DNA of 64,000 bases from Planctomycetota bacterium (GTDB taxonomy: Bacteria > Planctomycetota > Planctomycetia > Isosphaerales > Isosphaeraceae). Position 1 is the stretch's first letter. Each line of letters starts with the position of its first letter. Below are positions 7,288 to 16,833 of this stretch, in pieces. The stretch spans positions 1 to 64,000 of the forward strand of contig JAQGHR010000148.1 in NCBI GenBank assembly GCA_028291545.1, written 5' to 3'. Under the pieces are notes generated by a model, which searched no databases, was not told the DNA's origin, and saw only the letters and a program-made list of their open reading frames with translations. Both the position numbers and the translations under genes were made by a program.

Positions 7288-8706
7288 ATGAAGCGATTGC
7301 TCAGTCGAATTGTCCCGTTCGCCCTCGCCGCGCCGCTCTTCCTCGCGGGCTGCGGAGGGTCGGGCAAGGAAGATACGGCCACGACCGGGACCGCCGAGAA
7401 GGCCCAGGATCAGCCGGCCAAGGGTGATATTCCGGGCAAGAGCGTGACCCCGGATCAGGTAATCGACACGAACAAGGTTGTGGATGTCGTCAAGGGCGAG
7501 GTCAAAGGCGGCGAGTCCACCAAGGGCCCGAGCCGTACCGACCACCTGTTCGCCTATCCAGATGCGAAGCTGATCAAGGACGAGCCGCTGGAGATCGAAC
7601 CGCCCAGGGGCCTTCCGCCGCTCGCGGCCAATGTCTACGTCCCGGCATCGAACCCCGTCACCAAGGGGAAAGTCGAACTGGGTAAGCAGCTCTATTTCGA
7701 GCCGCGTGTTTCCAAGAACGGGACCGTTTCCTGTGCCACGTGCCATAACCCGGAGAAGGGCTGGACAGACGGCCTGATGACCTCGACCGGAATCTTTGGC
7801 CAGAAGGGTGGCCGCAACGCGCCGACGGTCCTGAACACGGTTTACGGCAGGTCGATGTTCTGGGATGGCCGAGCCCCGTCCCTCGAAGGGCAGTCGCAGG
7901 GACCTCCGCAGAATTCGATTGAGATGGGCGAGCAGTCTTACGAGGAGATCGTCGATCGCCTTCGCGCGATTCCCGGCTACAAAGAACAGTTCAAGAACGT
8001 CTTCGGAACCGACGTCACGCTGGATGGCGTGGCCAAGGCCATCGCAACGTTCGAGCGCGTCACGGCGCTCTCTGGCGGCTCGGCCTTCGATAAGTATCAG
8101 AACTCCGAGGCGCCTGACCATAACAAGATCCTGTCCGAGAGCCAGAAGCGCGGCTTGATCCTCTTCGGTCTCCAGTTGAACGGCGACGACGACTACAAGA
8201 CCGACGCTGTCCGCGGCAAGGCGTCCTGCACGAAGTGCCACGCGGGGTTCAACTTCACCGACGAGCAGTTCCATAACCTGGGCGTGGGCTGGGACGCGAA
8301 GCAGGGTGCCTTCAAAGATCCAGGCCGGTGGGCCGTGACCGCCGTCGGCGCCAAGAACACGATGGAACTCGGCTCGTTCAAGACGCCCACGTGCCGCGAC
8401 ATCGCGAAGACCGCTCCGTACATGCACGACGGCAGCGAACCGACCCTGGAGGCCGTGATCGAGTATTACGACCGCGGCGGCAACGCAAACGCGACGCTCG
8501 ATAAGGACATCAAGCCCCTGAAGCTGACCAAGCAGGAGAAGGCGGACCTCGTCGAGTTCATGAAGGCGCTGACCGGGACCCCGATCGCCGTCGCCCTGCC
8601 GACACTGCCGCCGGGGCCGGATGGCAAGACCGTGGATCCGAAATCGGCGTTGACCCCGCCCTCGAAGTCGACGGCGATGGACATGCACGGGCTGATCGTG
8701 CGATAG
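7288..8706 (+). CDS. Dihaem cytochrome c peroxidase-family lipoprotein
   Basis: The 472-residue protein belongs to the MauG/CcpA dihaem peroxidase family, which reduces hydrogen peroxide with electrons from cytochromes outside the cytoplasmic membrane. It starts with a lipoprotein signal ending LFLAGC, followed by a low-complexity linker. Two haem c sites are visible: C149-x2-C152-H153 (CATCHNPEKGW) and C314-x2-C317-H318 (CTKCHAGFNF). The conserved YMHDGS/TLEAVIEYYDRGG block lies near the end. The ATG at 7288 has GGAG 7-8 nt upstream. Haem attachment would need the ResB/CcsA system encoded at 52.7-58 kb. MauG-like protein-modifying activity instead of peroxidase cannot be excluded. Confidence 0.88.
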   Translation: MKRLLSRIVPFALAAPLFLAGCGGSGKEDTATTGTAEKAQDQPAKGDIPGKSVTPDQVIDTNKVVDVVKGEVKGGESTKGPSRTDHLFAYPDAKLIKDEPLEIEPPRGLPPLAANVYVPASNPVTKGKVELGKQLYFEPRVSKNGTVSCATCHNPEKGWTDGLMTSTGIFGQKGGRNAPTVLNTVYGRSMFWDGRAPSLEGQSQGPPQNSIEMGEQSYEEIVDRLRAIPGYKEQFKNVFGTDVTLDGVAKAIATFERVTALSGGSAFDKYQNSEAPDHNKILSESQKRGLILFGLQLNGDDDYKTDAVRGKASCTKCHAGFNFTDEQFHNLGVGWDAKQGAFKDPGRWAVTAVGAKNTMELGSFKTPTCRDIAKTAPYMHDGSEPTLEAVIEYYDRGGNANATLDKDIKPLKLTKQEKADLVEFMKALTGTPIAVALPTLPPGPDGKTVDPKSALTPPSKSTAMDMHGLIVR

Positions 8707-8781
8707 GATCGAAGCGGCCGGGCTCCCCTTTTCCGACCGTTTTCCGTCCATCCACAAGACGCGGAGACCGAACCGAGTGGT

Positions 8782-8806
8782 TAAGATGGACTCATCATCC
8801 ATCTTA
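8782..8806. repeat. Short perfect palindrome between peroxidase and YfhO genes
   Basis: taagatgga (8782-8790) pairs with tccatctta (8798-8806) around a 7-nt loop. No T-tract follows. It may be an operator or a weak terminator of the peroxidase gene. Confidence 0.5.
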
Positions 8807-8826
8807 CCTCTCGGAGTGGTTCCTCC

Positions 8827-11778
8827 ATGCGACGTTTGATCGGTCCCATGCTGGGCCTGGGATGCGTCCTGGCCCTGGTGCTGGCCTGTTTCGGCCAGGT
8901 GCTGTTCTCGGGTGAGCAGTTCGCTTACCGCGATGCCGGGCATTTCTATTATCCGCTCTATCAGCGCGTGCAGCAGGAGTGGTCGAAGCACCGGCTACCT
9001 CTCTGGGATTCCCGCGAGAACGCCGGGATGCCGCTCCTTGGTAACCCGACGGCCGCAGTGCTGTATCCCGGAAAAATCATCTACTCCGTGCTCCCGTACC
9101 CGTGGGCGGCGCGAGTTTACACGATCGCGCACGTGGCGATCGCGCTGGTCGGTATGTATCGATTGATGCGAGGCTGGCAGACCAGCCGCGAAGGATCGGC
9201 GTTCGCGGCAATCGCCTATGCGTTCGGCGCACCGGTATTGTTCCAGTATTGCAATATCATCTATCTCGTCGGCGCGGCCTGGGTCCCGTACGCCATCGGG
9301 GCCGTCGATGGCTGGTTGAGGACAGGCCAGCGCTCGTCGCTCCTCATCCTGGCGCTTGCCCTGGCAATGCAGATGCTCGGCGGCGATCCGCAGGCGGCCT
9401 ACGTCACCGGCTTATGTGCGGGCGGATATGCGTTGGGATTGACGATCGCTCGATGGAGAGCGAGGGTCGGTCGACCGCCGGCGCGGGGTGCACGGAGTCT
9501 TATCTCGATCCTGGGCGTGATCGTCGCCTGGACGGTGGCCGTGCTCCTCTGTGCCTGGCTCCTGCCCGGGTACAGGCCCAAGAATCTCTCGGGAGGACCG
9601 CGCCCTCCCCTGCCCCTCTGGCCCTGGGTTCAACTGGGGGTCCTCACGGCATGGGGGGCCGTAGCGTCGCTGTGCGTCATGAGGAGGAATCGGGGGTCGG
9701 GGACGCTCTTGACGATGTTTGTGGGCCTCGCGTGCGCGGCCAGCCTCGCCGCGATGATGTCGGCGGCTCAGTTGCTTCCCGTGACGGAATTCACCGGTCA
9801 GAGCGATCGCGCCGCCCAAGACGGTCCGCACGACATCTTCCCCTTCAGCCTCGAACCGGTTCGCCTCGCCGAGTTGATCTGGCCGGAAGTTTACGGCTCG
9901 AATCGATATGGCAATCACTCGTGGTCGAGTCTGCTGCCGCCCAGACATAGCATGGAGGTCTGGGTCCCCTCGCTCTATCTGGGCGGCCTGACGTTGGTCC
10001 TCGCGCTCTCGGCGTTCGGACTCCGAGGCGACGGGCCGCGACGTGTCTGGCTGTCCTGGATCGCGACCCTGGGACTTCTCGCCAGTCTCGGGGAATTCGG
10101 CGGCCCGCTCTGGGTGGCCCGATGCGTGCCCGCGATCGCCAACGTTATCGGAGAGCACGATACGGCCGACACCCAGGCGATCCGCAAGGACGGAATGCTC
10201 CGCGACGGAGATGGAAGCGTTTATGGGCTGATGGCGACTGTTGTTCCCGGGTTCGGCGGATTCCGATATCCCAGCAAGCTTCTGACGTTCGTCTGTCTCG
10301 GCGTGGCCGGGCTGTCGGGAATCGGGCTCGATCGCTTGCTCGCGGGTCGGTCGAGGAAGGCGGTGCATCTCGCACTGGGGCTCGCTGTCGTCAGCGCCTC
10401 GCTACTCGTCGCGATCCAGTTCAACCAACCTGCCTTCACCGCCTGGCTGAAGACGCGGTTGGCGGGGGGCGGAATCTCGGCGTTCGGCCCGTTCAACCCG
10501 GACGGGGCCTGGCGAGAATCCCGCAACGGGCTGTTTCACGGAACGATCGTCTTTGCGTGTGCTCTCGCTGTCCTCTGCAGCGCTCGGCACGCCCCGAGAT
10601 TCGCCGGGGGGGCTGCGTTGGCGTTGCTCACGGCGGACTTGATCGTCGCGAATGCCCATCTGGTGATCACGGTCCCGCAACCGGTGTTCGAAGGCGTGCC
10701 GGAGGTTCTCAGGAAGATCGCGGAGGCGGAGGCAGAAGATCCGTCTCCAGGACCGTTCCGCATTCACCGGATGCCCTACTGGGACCCCTACGGATGGTAT
10801 CTGTCGGGCTCCCCTGCGCGATCTCGCGAAATGGTGGAATGGGAACGGAAAACGCTTCAGCCGAAATATGGAATCGTCTACGACGGTGTGGCCTACACCA
10901 TGACCGAGGGTGTGGCGGAACTGTACGACTACCGGTGGTTCTTCTCGCCCTTCTACGGCAATCGAACTCAGCCGGACGGACCTGCCGACGACGAGAAGAA
11001 TCCGAGGCGGGTCTATTTCCCTCGGCGAGGGTTCGACATCTGGAACACGCGCTATTTCATCGTCCCCGCCATTGACGCGAACGACGAGAAACGATCCATC
11101 GGCTCGTTTGTTCTTGATACCGAGCCCATCTCGCCCAGGAAGGAGCAACTCGAGGGTGAGCAGGGCAAGCGGTTCTTCGATCGCTGGTCGAAGGCCGAGG
11201 ACTGGCGATTGGTCAAGAACAAGAACGTCTTCCCCAGGGCCTGGATCGTCCACAACGCGGAGTTTCGGCAACCGATCAGCGGTATCGGGCGCCAGGGCCG
11301 CGAGTCCATGATTCAGGAGATGCTCTATCAGAATGACAGGCTCTGGACGATGCCCCGGCTTCAGGTCCAGGATCTCCGCGAGAAGGCGTACATCGAAATG
11401 GAAGGCGGCGCCGAGCTTAATCGATTCCTCTCGCATAGCGCGCGCGATGAGGAGGAAACCGCCAGCGTCGAGGTCGACGATCAGCGGGTCGTCATCGACG
11501 TCGAGATGAAGAGCAACGGCATCGTGGTGCTGGCCGACGTGTTCTACCCGGGTTGGGAGTTGACCGTGGATGACGAACCCGCGACGATCCTACGGACAAA
11601 CCGGATGATGCGAGGCGCGGCCGTCGAGGCCGGTGTTCATCGTCTCGTGTATCGATACCGGCCCCAGTCCGTGCGCGTGGGGATGATGATTTCCTTCTGG
11701 GGTGTGGGCTTGCTGATCATCCTGGTGATCGCGTTCCGGTCCCGTCGGTTCTCCCCGACTCTCTCCTCTTCCTGGTGA
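8827..11778 (+). CDS. YfhO-family multispanning membrane protein
   Basis: The 983-residue protein has an N-terminal half with about a dozen hydrophobic segments and a soluble C-terminal region of roughly 300 residues, closed by a last membrane segment near the C-terminus. The opening block (YRDAGHFYYPLY, LPLWDSRENAGMPLLGNP) is characteristic of YfhO-like proteins. That family is distantly related to GT-C glycosyltransferases and in Bacillus is linked to glycosylation of teichoic acids. No glycan substrate can be inferred here. A small secreted protein gene follows 6 bp downstream, probably in the same transcript. Downstream of that lies another large membrane protein on the other strand. Confidence 0.8.
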   Translation: MRRLIGPMLGLGCVLALVLACFGQVLFSGEQFAYRDAGHFYYPLYQRVQQEWSKHRLPLWDSRENAGMPLLGNPTAAVLYPGKIIYSVLPYPWAARVYTIAHVAIALVGMYRLMRGWQTSREGSAFAAIAYAFGAPVLFQYCNIIYLVGAAWVPYAIGAVDGWLRTGQRSSLLILALALAMQMLGGDPQAAYVTGLCAGGYALGLTIARWRARVGRPPARGARSLISILGVIVAWTVAVLLCAWLLPGYRPKNLSGGPRPPLPLWPWVQLGVLTAWGAVASLCVMRRNRGSGTLLTMFVGLACAASLAAMMSAAQLLPVTEFTGQSDRAAQDGPHDIFPFSLEPVRLAELIWPEVYGSNRYGNHSWSSLLPPRHSMEVWVPSLYLGGLTLVLALSAFGLRGDGPRRVWLSWIATLGLLASLGEFGGPLWVARCVPAIANVIGEHDTADTQAIRKDGMLRDGDGSVYGLMATVVPGFGGFRYPSKLLTFVCLGVAGLSGIGLDRLLAGRSRKAVHLALGLAVVSASLLVAIQFNQPAFTAWLKTRLAGGGISAFGPFNPDGAWRESRNGLFHGTIVFACALAVLCSARHAPRFAGGAALALLTADLIVANAHLVITVPQPVFEGVPEVLRKIAEAEAEDPSPGPFRIHRMPYWDPYGWYLSGSPARSREMVEWERKTLQPKYGIVYDGVAYTMTEGVAELYDYRWFFSPFYGNRTQPDGPADDEKNPRRVYFPRRGFDIWNTRYFIVPAIDANDEKRSIGSFVLDTEPISPRKEQLEGEQGKRFFDRWSKAEDWRLVKNKNVFPRAWIVHNAEFRQPISGIGRQGRESMIQEMLYQNDRLWTMPRLQVQDLREKAYIEMEGGAELNRFLSHSARDEEETASVEVDDQRVVIDVEMKSNGIVVLADVFYPGWELTVDDEPATILRTNRMMRGAAVEAGVHRLVYRYRPQSVRVGMMISFWGVGLLIILVIAFRSRRFSPTLSSSW

Positions 11779-11784
11779 GACACG

Positions 11785-12462
11785 ATGTTTGCTCATGGCT
11801 TGCTGCGTCCCGTTCTCGTCGTCCTGATCGCCGCCAGCGCCGTCTCGGGTCAGACGGCGAAACAGCCGAAAGTTCAACCCGGTCCAAGCGAGCCGGACTT
11901 GCTCGTGATCCTTGACCGGCTCTATGGCCTGAGGATGTTCGACGACCTGCTCAATCCGGTAACGACGACGCCCGAAGCGACTGCGGGGCTCTTTCACAAG
12001 GCGGGGCCTGGTCAGGTTACGTTGACCCCGATCCTTGCGCTGGGCCTGGTGGTGCCGATCCACGGCGGATATTACCTCGCCGCCGAGGAAGGGCGAGCCG
12101 ACAAGGAACTCTGGTCCTACGCCTACAAGACGACCGGTCGAGAGATCGAGGAGGGAAAGCATTCGCTCCCGCCGTTGCGTCAGGACTCCACCACCAGGTT
12201 CGATCCCGGTGAGGTTGCCTTCGGTCTCTGGATCGGCAACGATCAATTCCACGATCGCGTCTTCACCGAGCCCGCCCGCGTCGCCCGTTCCAATCCGCGA
12301 TTGGCCAAACAGCCGTACAAGGCGATGGTCTATCCCGTGAGGGACACGAAAACAGGGAAGGCGATTCCAAATAGCTACTTGATCTGCTGGGAATACTCGA
12401 CGAACGACGATTTTCAGGACGTCGTCTGCCGGGTAGAAAACGTCGTTCTTGTCAAAAAGTGA
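11785..12462 (+). CDS. Secreted protein of unknown function
   Basis: I do not recognise a family in this 225-residue protein. It opens with a clear signal peptide (a hydrophobic run ending ASAVSGQ) and otherwise is a mixed soluble domain without cysteine motifs. It starts 6 bp after the YfhO-family gene, so the two are likely co-transcribed. It is followed by the strong hairpin at 12517-12586. Confidence 0.65.
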   Translation: MFAHGLLRPVLVVLIAASAVSGQTAKQPKVQPGPSEPDLLVILDRLYGLRMFDDLLNPVTTTPEATAGLFHKAGPGQVTLTPILALGLVVPIHGGYYLAAEEGRADKELWSYAYKTTGREIEEGKHSLPPLRQDSTTRFDPGEVAFGLWIGNDQFHDRVFTEPARVARSNPRLAKQPYKAMVYPVRDTKTGKAIPNSYLICWEYSTNDDFQDVVCRVENVVLVKK

Positions 12463-12516
12463 CTATTCTTGGATATAACGAATTGCGGATAAATTTCGCA
12501 GGGATTTGAATTCGCA

Positions 12517-12586
12517 GTAGGTCCGACTTCAGTCGGTCCTTTCCTGAACGGAACCCATGGACAGGACCGACTGAAGTCGGACCTAC
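12517..12586. repeat. Perfect 24-bp inverted repeat between convergent genes
   Basis: The 24-nt arm at 12517-12540 is the exact reverse complement of 12563-12586, with a 22-nt loop. Each arm contains its own near-palindrome (ccgacttcagtcgg), so cruciform or REP-like folding is possible. It lies between the stop codons of convergent genes ending at 12462 and 12670 and could act as a bidirectional terminator. Confidence 0.85.
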
Positions 12587-12669
12587 CGGAGTGGATTGCG
12601 AGGGCCGAGCCGCCTCCGCCCCGCAATCCGTCCCGCGCCCTTGCCTCTGTCGCACGTCCGCAAGCGGCG

Positions 12670-15600
12670 TTACGGTTTCGGCGTGTCGGGCTTCGTCTCG
12701 GCCGGCGCCTTGACTTCGGCGGGGGCGACCTCGGGCTTGACGTCGCCCGCGGCCGTCTCGCCCGCCTCCGGCTGCGCAGCGGCGGGGATCGGGACGCCCA
12801 GCTTCTTGAGGTAATCCTCGATGAGGGGCCTGGTCACGAGCCTGGGATTCAGCAGCAAGGCCCGAGAGAAATGCTTGCCGGCCTCCACGGGGTCGCCGGA
12901 TTCGATGAGGCAGAGGCCGAGCTCGAACTCCCAGTTCGCCTGAGTCTCGACGAGTCCGCCCTGGCCGGTGAGTTCGAGCGTGGCCTGGGTGGCCGCGAGG
13001 GGCTGTCCGGTCAGGATCTCTCTGGCGACGGAGAGGCACTGGTCGGTCTCAGCTCGATGGGCCTGGACGATCGCGCGGTTCCAGAAGGTCGCGGTCGTGT
13101 CGTAGAATCCCAGAAGGAGGTTGACCAGCCCGTGTGTGTTTGTGGGGGAACCCGGGCCGCTGTACAGCGCGGGGTCATCCAGCACGCGGCCGGCTCCGGC
13201 CAGGTGGTCGTTGGCCTTCTCGGGCTGGCCCGATCGGCAGTACAGGCTCACGAGTCCCGAGAGGAGCTGGTCGGCGCTCACGCCCTGACTCTCCGCTTCT
13301 TCCAGCTCGTGCTGGGCGATGCCGGGAAATCCCGCCCGCATGGCCCTGGCGGCTCGCTGGAGATTGTCGGCGCTGCGATCCGTCGTGAATTTCTGGAGGT
13401 CTTCCTTGAACTTCTCGATCTCATCTTCGAGTTGTTCCAGGCGTTTCAGCTCACTCGGCGGGAAGTCCGCGCTCGGCACAAGGTCGCGAGCCGCGGCGAG
13501 GTTGTCGCGCTCCAGATCCAGGTCGCCCGTCGAGCGGAAGACGCGGGCCAGGCGGATGTAAACCTCGGCCAGTCCCTCCCGCTCGGCCGCGTCGCGGGGC
13601 GGAGGAGTCGTCTGAATTGCATAATTCAGGACCGTGGCTCGCTGCTTCGCACGGAAATTCAGATAGTCTGAGGGCGCGGTCCTCGTCTTGCCCCTCAACG
13701 TACTGGTTTCGTTGCGGATAAGTTGCTCATACAAGACATCCAGCAATCGATAGGCGTCGGTCTCATCGGGGCTGAAATGGAGCGCGATCCGCGCCTCTCG
13801 AATCGCCATGATGCAATGGGCCGTGTCCGGATTCCCGTTACCGGAAGCCTTCTCACCCGCTTGAAACCAGCGATAGGCCGCCTTCAGATGCGGCTGGGCC
13901 GGAGTCAGCGCTCGGTTGCGAATCACGCGGTCGATCACCGTCATCGCGGACGGAGAACGGTCCGGGTCCGGCACGCTCTCCTTGCGGTGAAAAACGATTT
14001 GATTCGCATCAAGTCGATTTGCCTTGAAGTACGCGAGGTCATCGGCCGGTGCGTCGGCTCGACCGAAGAGGACAGTTCTTCCGTCATCGCGGATCGGGAT
14101 CCAGTTCTGACTCGCCTTCATCGCGTCGTAGATGAGGGGATTGTCCGTCGGCGAAAAGTAAACGGCGGAAACCTGATATTTCTCGACAATTGGCCGCCAT
14201 TGCGAGGGATCTTCCTTGGCGACCAGCCCCCCCTGCCCCTCGGTGACGAACGCCCTGCGAAACGCGCTGAGATCGTTGCGAACGTCCGACGTGAAGACGC
14301 CCCGACGCCGATCGATGTAGGTCTTTCGCGCCGGGTAGGCACGCCAGATCAACGCGTCACCCTGGGATTCTCCGAGATTCATCACCCGGCCCGTGATTTT
14401 TGCGGAGCGGAGGAAGTCCGCAGACTCGAAATCGAATTCGCTCGGCTCGACTCCGAATCCGAAGGTCGGGCGGCCCTGCGTGTAGCCGTATCCCGTCAAC
14501 GTCTTGGCCATCACGAGGAAGAAGACCAGGATCGTCAGCGCCCGGCCGCCGATCGACCATGCGGTCCAGCCGGGACTGACGCGACCCGATAGTCCATAAC
14601 GATCCTGATACCACTCCTGGAAATTCAGACCGACCACGTAGGTGAAGACTACGGCGAACTCGGCCGAGAGTCGGCTCAATCCTCCCCAAAGTAGGGCGGC
14701 CGCGAGATACGTCACAAGACGCCCGACGTTAAGGCGGCGACGATCGAGAGCGAAGGTCGCGAGCCCGGCGACGACGACCAGCACGTAATACCCGGCGCGA
14801 TACAACGGGGCCTGATCGCCGCCGCTGGCCGCCACGAACTGGGTGCTCTCGGAACCGAAGAACGCGAGATGATCGGGCAGCAAGGATGTGTTATTGGAGC
14901 CGAAGATTATCCTGGGAATCGAGAAGATGGGCTCAAACGCTGCCGGAAAAATCCGGACGTGGGAGGGGTTGACGACGCAAATGGCCGTCGAGCCCAGCAC
15001 GATGAGAGCGGCGAGACCGGGCGAAGCACGCCAGGCAGCCTGGCTCCGTCGGCCCAGCATCGAACCGATAGTGGTCGCCCACAGCACGACTAACCCGAAA
15101 GCGAACGACTCGTCGAGATTGGCCCAGAGCAGGAATAACGGAGGAATCGCGTACAGCGCATACTTGCGGCCGAGCGTGAAGGCCCGGTCGAGCAGGAGAA
15201 TCTCCGTCGCGAGCAGGAGGATTCCCCAGGTCTCGGGTGCGATCAACGCCTGACGTGCGATCCCGCCGACGCTCAGTTCCAGCAGTTCGCCGCGCGGGGT
15301 CAACACGCACCCCAGCGTCAGTGCGGCCAGGACCGCAAACCACCAGGTCCCCGGGCCGGGCCGTCGCAAGCGAAGGAGAAGGACCACCGTCAGGACGCGA
15401 GCCAGGGCGTTGAAGGCGACGAGCACACCCGCGCCAACTTGATCGCGAACGGGGGCCTCGGAGGGGAACACCGACCGGCCCCCCTGGTAGAGAGCGTGGC
15501 TCACGACCTCATAGATCCAGGGAATATTGACCCAGGGCTTGCCCGCCTCGGTAAATGAGTAGGGATCGGTCGTGATCGGCGCGCCTCTCCGAACGATGAG

Positions 15601-15843
15601 TTCGCCCGTTTTCAGGAGCGGCCAGATCGTCGAATTCGAGATCCGGTGGGCCGAAACGAGGAAGACCAGGAGCAGAACCCCGCCGACGATATAGCGGTCG
15701 TAATACCGGTTCCACTCCAGCGCACGCTCGGGCGTCAGCGGTTCCAGCGCTGGCGCGGCCTCGACCTCCGGCGCGGCGGCGTCGGCCATAATGGCGCCCG
15801 AGCCCGCAGGCCGAGTCGGTTCTGTCGGTTCGGAGATAGCCAT
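12670..15843 (-). CDS. Large membrane protein with C-terminal TPR-like region
   Basis: The 1057-residue protein has an acidic, proline-rich N-terminus and then about ten hydrophobic segments to around residue 480 (for example YIVGGVLLLVFLVSAH). A soluble region of nearly 600 residues follows, the latter part rich in alanine/leucine helices resembling TPRs (residues ~770-1010), and the end is a PAEVKAPAETKP-type tail. The membrane half has the feel of a GT-C/PMT-like glycosyltransferase but shows no decisive motif. A second ATG 18 codons in is also possible. The gene lies among membrane and glycosyl-transfer genes. Confidence 0.7.
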   Translation of the reverse strand: MAISEPTEPTRPAGSGAIMADAAAPEVEAAPALEPLTPERALEWNRYYDRYIVGGVLLLVFLVSAHRISNSTIWPLLKTGELIVRRGAPITTDPYSFTEAGKPWVNIPWIYEVVSHALYQGGRSVFPSEAPVRDQVGAGVLVAFNALARVLTVVLLLRLRRPGPGTWWFAVLAALTLGCVLTPRGELLELSVGGIARQALIAPETWGILLLATEILLLDRAFTLGRKYALYAIPPLFLLWANLDESFAFGLVVLWATTIGSMLGRRSQAAWRASPGLAALIVLGSTAICVVNPSHVRIFPAAFEPIFSIPRIIFGSNNTSLLPDHLAFFGSESTQFVAASGGDQAPLYRAGYYVLVVVAGLATFALDRRRLNVGRLVTYLAAALLWGGLSRLSAEFAVVFTYVVGLNFQEWYQDRYGLSGRVSPGWTAWSIGGRALTILVFFLVMAKTLTGYGYTQGRPTFGFGVEPSEFDFESADFLRSAKITGRVMNLGESQGDALIWRAYPARKTYIDRRRGVFTSDVRNDLSAFRRAFVTEGQGGLVAKEDPSQWRPIVEKYQVSAVYFSPTDNPLIYDAMKASQNWIPIRDDGRTVLFGRADAPADDLAYFKANRLDANQIVFHRKESVPDPDRSPSAMTVIDRVIRNRALTPAQPHLKAAYRWFQAGEKASGNGNPDTAHCIMAIREARIALHFSPDETDAYRLLDVLYEQLIRNETSTLRGKTRTAPSDYLNFRAKQRATVLNYAIQTTPPPRDAAEREGLAEVYIRLARVFRSTGDLDLERDNLAAARDLVPSADFPPSELKRLEQLEDEIEKFKEDLQKFTTDRSADNLQRAARAMRAGFPGIAQHELEEAESQGVSADQLLSGLVSLYCRSGQPEKANDHLAGAGRVLDDPALYSGPGSPTNTHGLVNLLLGFYDTTATFWNRAIVQAHRAETDQCLSVAREILTGQPLAATQATLELTGQGGLVETQANWEFELGLCLIESGDPVEAGKHFSRALLLNPRLVTRPLIEDYLKKLGVPIPAAAQPEAGETAAGDVKPEVAPAEVKAPAETKPDTPKP

Positions 15844-15999
15844 CGTGTGCGAGTTCGCGAGGGGATTTTGAGCCCGCGGCGAATCGCCGCGAAGGATAAT
15901 GACATTCCCATGCTAAGTCCGTATTCGCCCTCGGGTCAAGGGGATCGCCCAGGACCGAGCGAGCCATGATCGTGCGAAATTCGCCGATCGTCGGGCTCG

Positions 16000-16027
16000 T
16001 TGACTTCGCCTTCACCCTGGCTAGAAT
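16000..16027 (+). promoter_or_regulatory. Sigma70-type promoter of the GT2 operon
   Basis: TTGACT (16000-16005) and TAGAAT (16022-16027) are 16 nt apart, a strong consensus match in the 264-bp divergent gap 15844-16107. The leader to ATG 16108 would be about 75 nt. Confidence 0.6.
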
Positions 16028-16107
16028 GCCGGAGGCGCGGGACTTGCACCTTCATGAATCCTAGACGGCTTCTTCGCCTCCTCGCCGTCCTCGACCGGAA
16101 CGCCTCC

Positions 16108-16833
16108 ATGCGCGTGCTGACAGCGATCCCGGTATACAACGAGCAGGATCATATCGAGCCCATCCTCCACGAGGTCCTACGCTACGCCTCGGATGTCCTG
16201 GTTGTGGACGACGGCTCGACCGATGCCACGCCGGATCGCCTCAAGGCGTTCCCTCAGATCCAGGTTATCCGCCATCCGACCAATCGCGGTTACGGCGCGG
16301 GGCTTCGGAGCGCGTTCGCCAGGACCATTGAAGGCGGCTACGACGGACTTGTCACGCTCGATTGCGACGGTCAGCACGAACCCTGCCGGATTCCGGAGGT
16401 GGCGCGGCCGCTCGATCGCCATGATATCGTCTCCGGCAGCCGGTATCTCAAGGTGTTTGATCCCGGTCAGTCCCCTCCCGAGGCGCGACGGCGGATCAAC
16501 GTCGAGGTCACGCGATGGTTGAACGAGCGGCTCGGGCTGAATCTGACGGACGGCTTCTGTGGTTTCAAGGCCTACCGAAGGACGGCGCTGGAGCGGCTGC
16601 GGATCACCGAGGAAGGGTATGCGATGCCGATCCAGCTCTGGGTCCAGGCCGTTGCCCAGGGGTTGTCGATTATCGAGGTGCCCGTTCCGCTGATCTATCT
16701 CGATGAGAGCCGGGCGTTCGGTGGGGCCCTCGACAATGCCGACTATCGCCTCAAGCATTACCGAGCCGTGCTTGATGAGGCCCTGAGGTCGAACGGATTC
16801 CCGACCGATGCCGCCACGGAGGCCCGGGCTTGA
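16108..16833 (+). CDS. Family 2 glycosyltransferase (DPM/DPG synthase-like)
   Basis: The 241-residue protein is a GT-A fold GT2 enzyme. It has the N-terminal PVYNEQDHI, the nucleotide-binding VVDDGSTD, the metal-binding DCDGQHEP and an SGSRY block. The spacing resembles polyprenol-phosphate mannosyl- or glucosyltransferases, which transfer a sugar from GDP or UDP to a lipid carrier. No membrane tail is present. ATG 16108 is chosen because the family begins immediately with the PVYNE strand; an ATG at 16054 is possible. The stop codon overlaps the next gene's ATG (TGATG), so the two are translationally coupled. Confidence 0.85.
   Translation: MRVLTAIPVYNEQDHIEPILHEVLRYASDVLVVDDGSTDATPDRLKAFPQIQVIRHPTNRGYGAGLRSAFARTIEGGYDGLVTLDCDGQHEPCRIPEVARPLDRHDIVSGSRYLKVFDPGQSPPEARRRINVEVTRWLNERLGLNLTDGFCGFKAYRRTALERLRITEEGYAMPIQLWVQAVAQGLSIIEVPVPLIYLDESRAFGGALDNADYRLKHYRAVLDEALRSNGFPTDAATEARA

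Noticed and set aside
7186..8991. A 601-codon minus-strand frame opposite the dihaem peroxidase
   Set aside because: Antisense shadow; the plus strand has a lipoprotein signal and two CxxCH haem sites.
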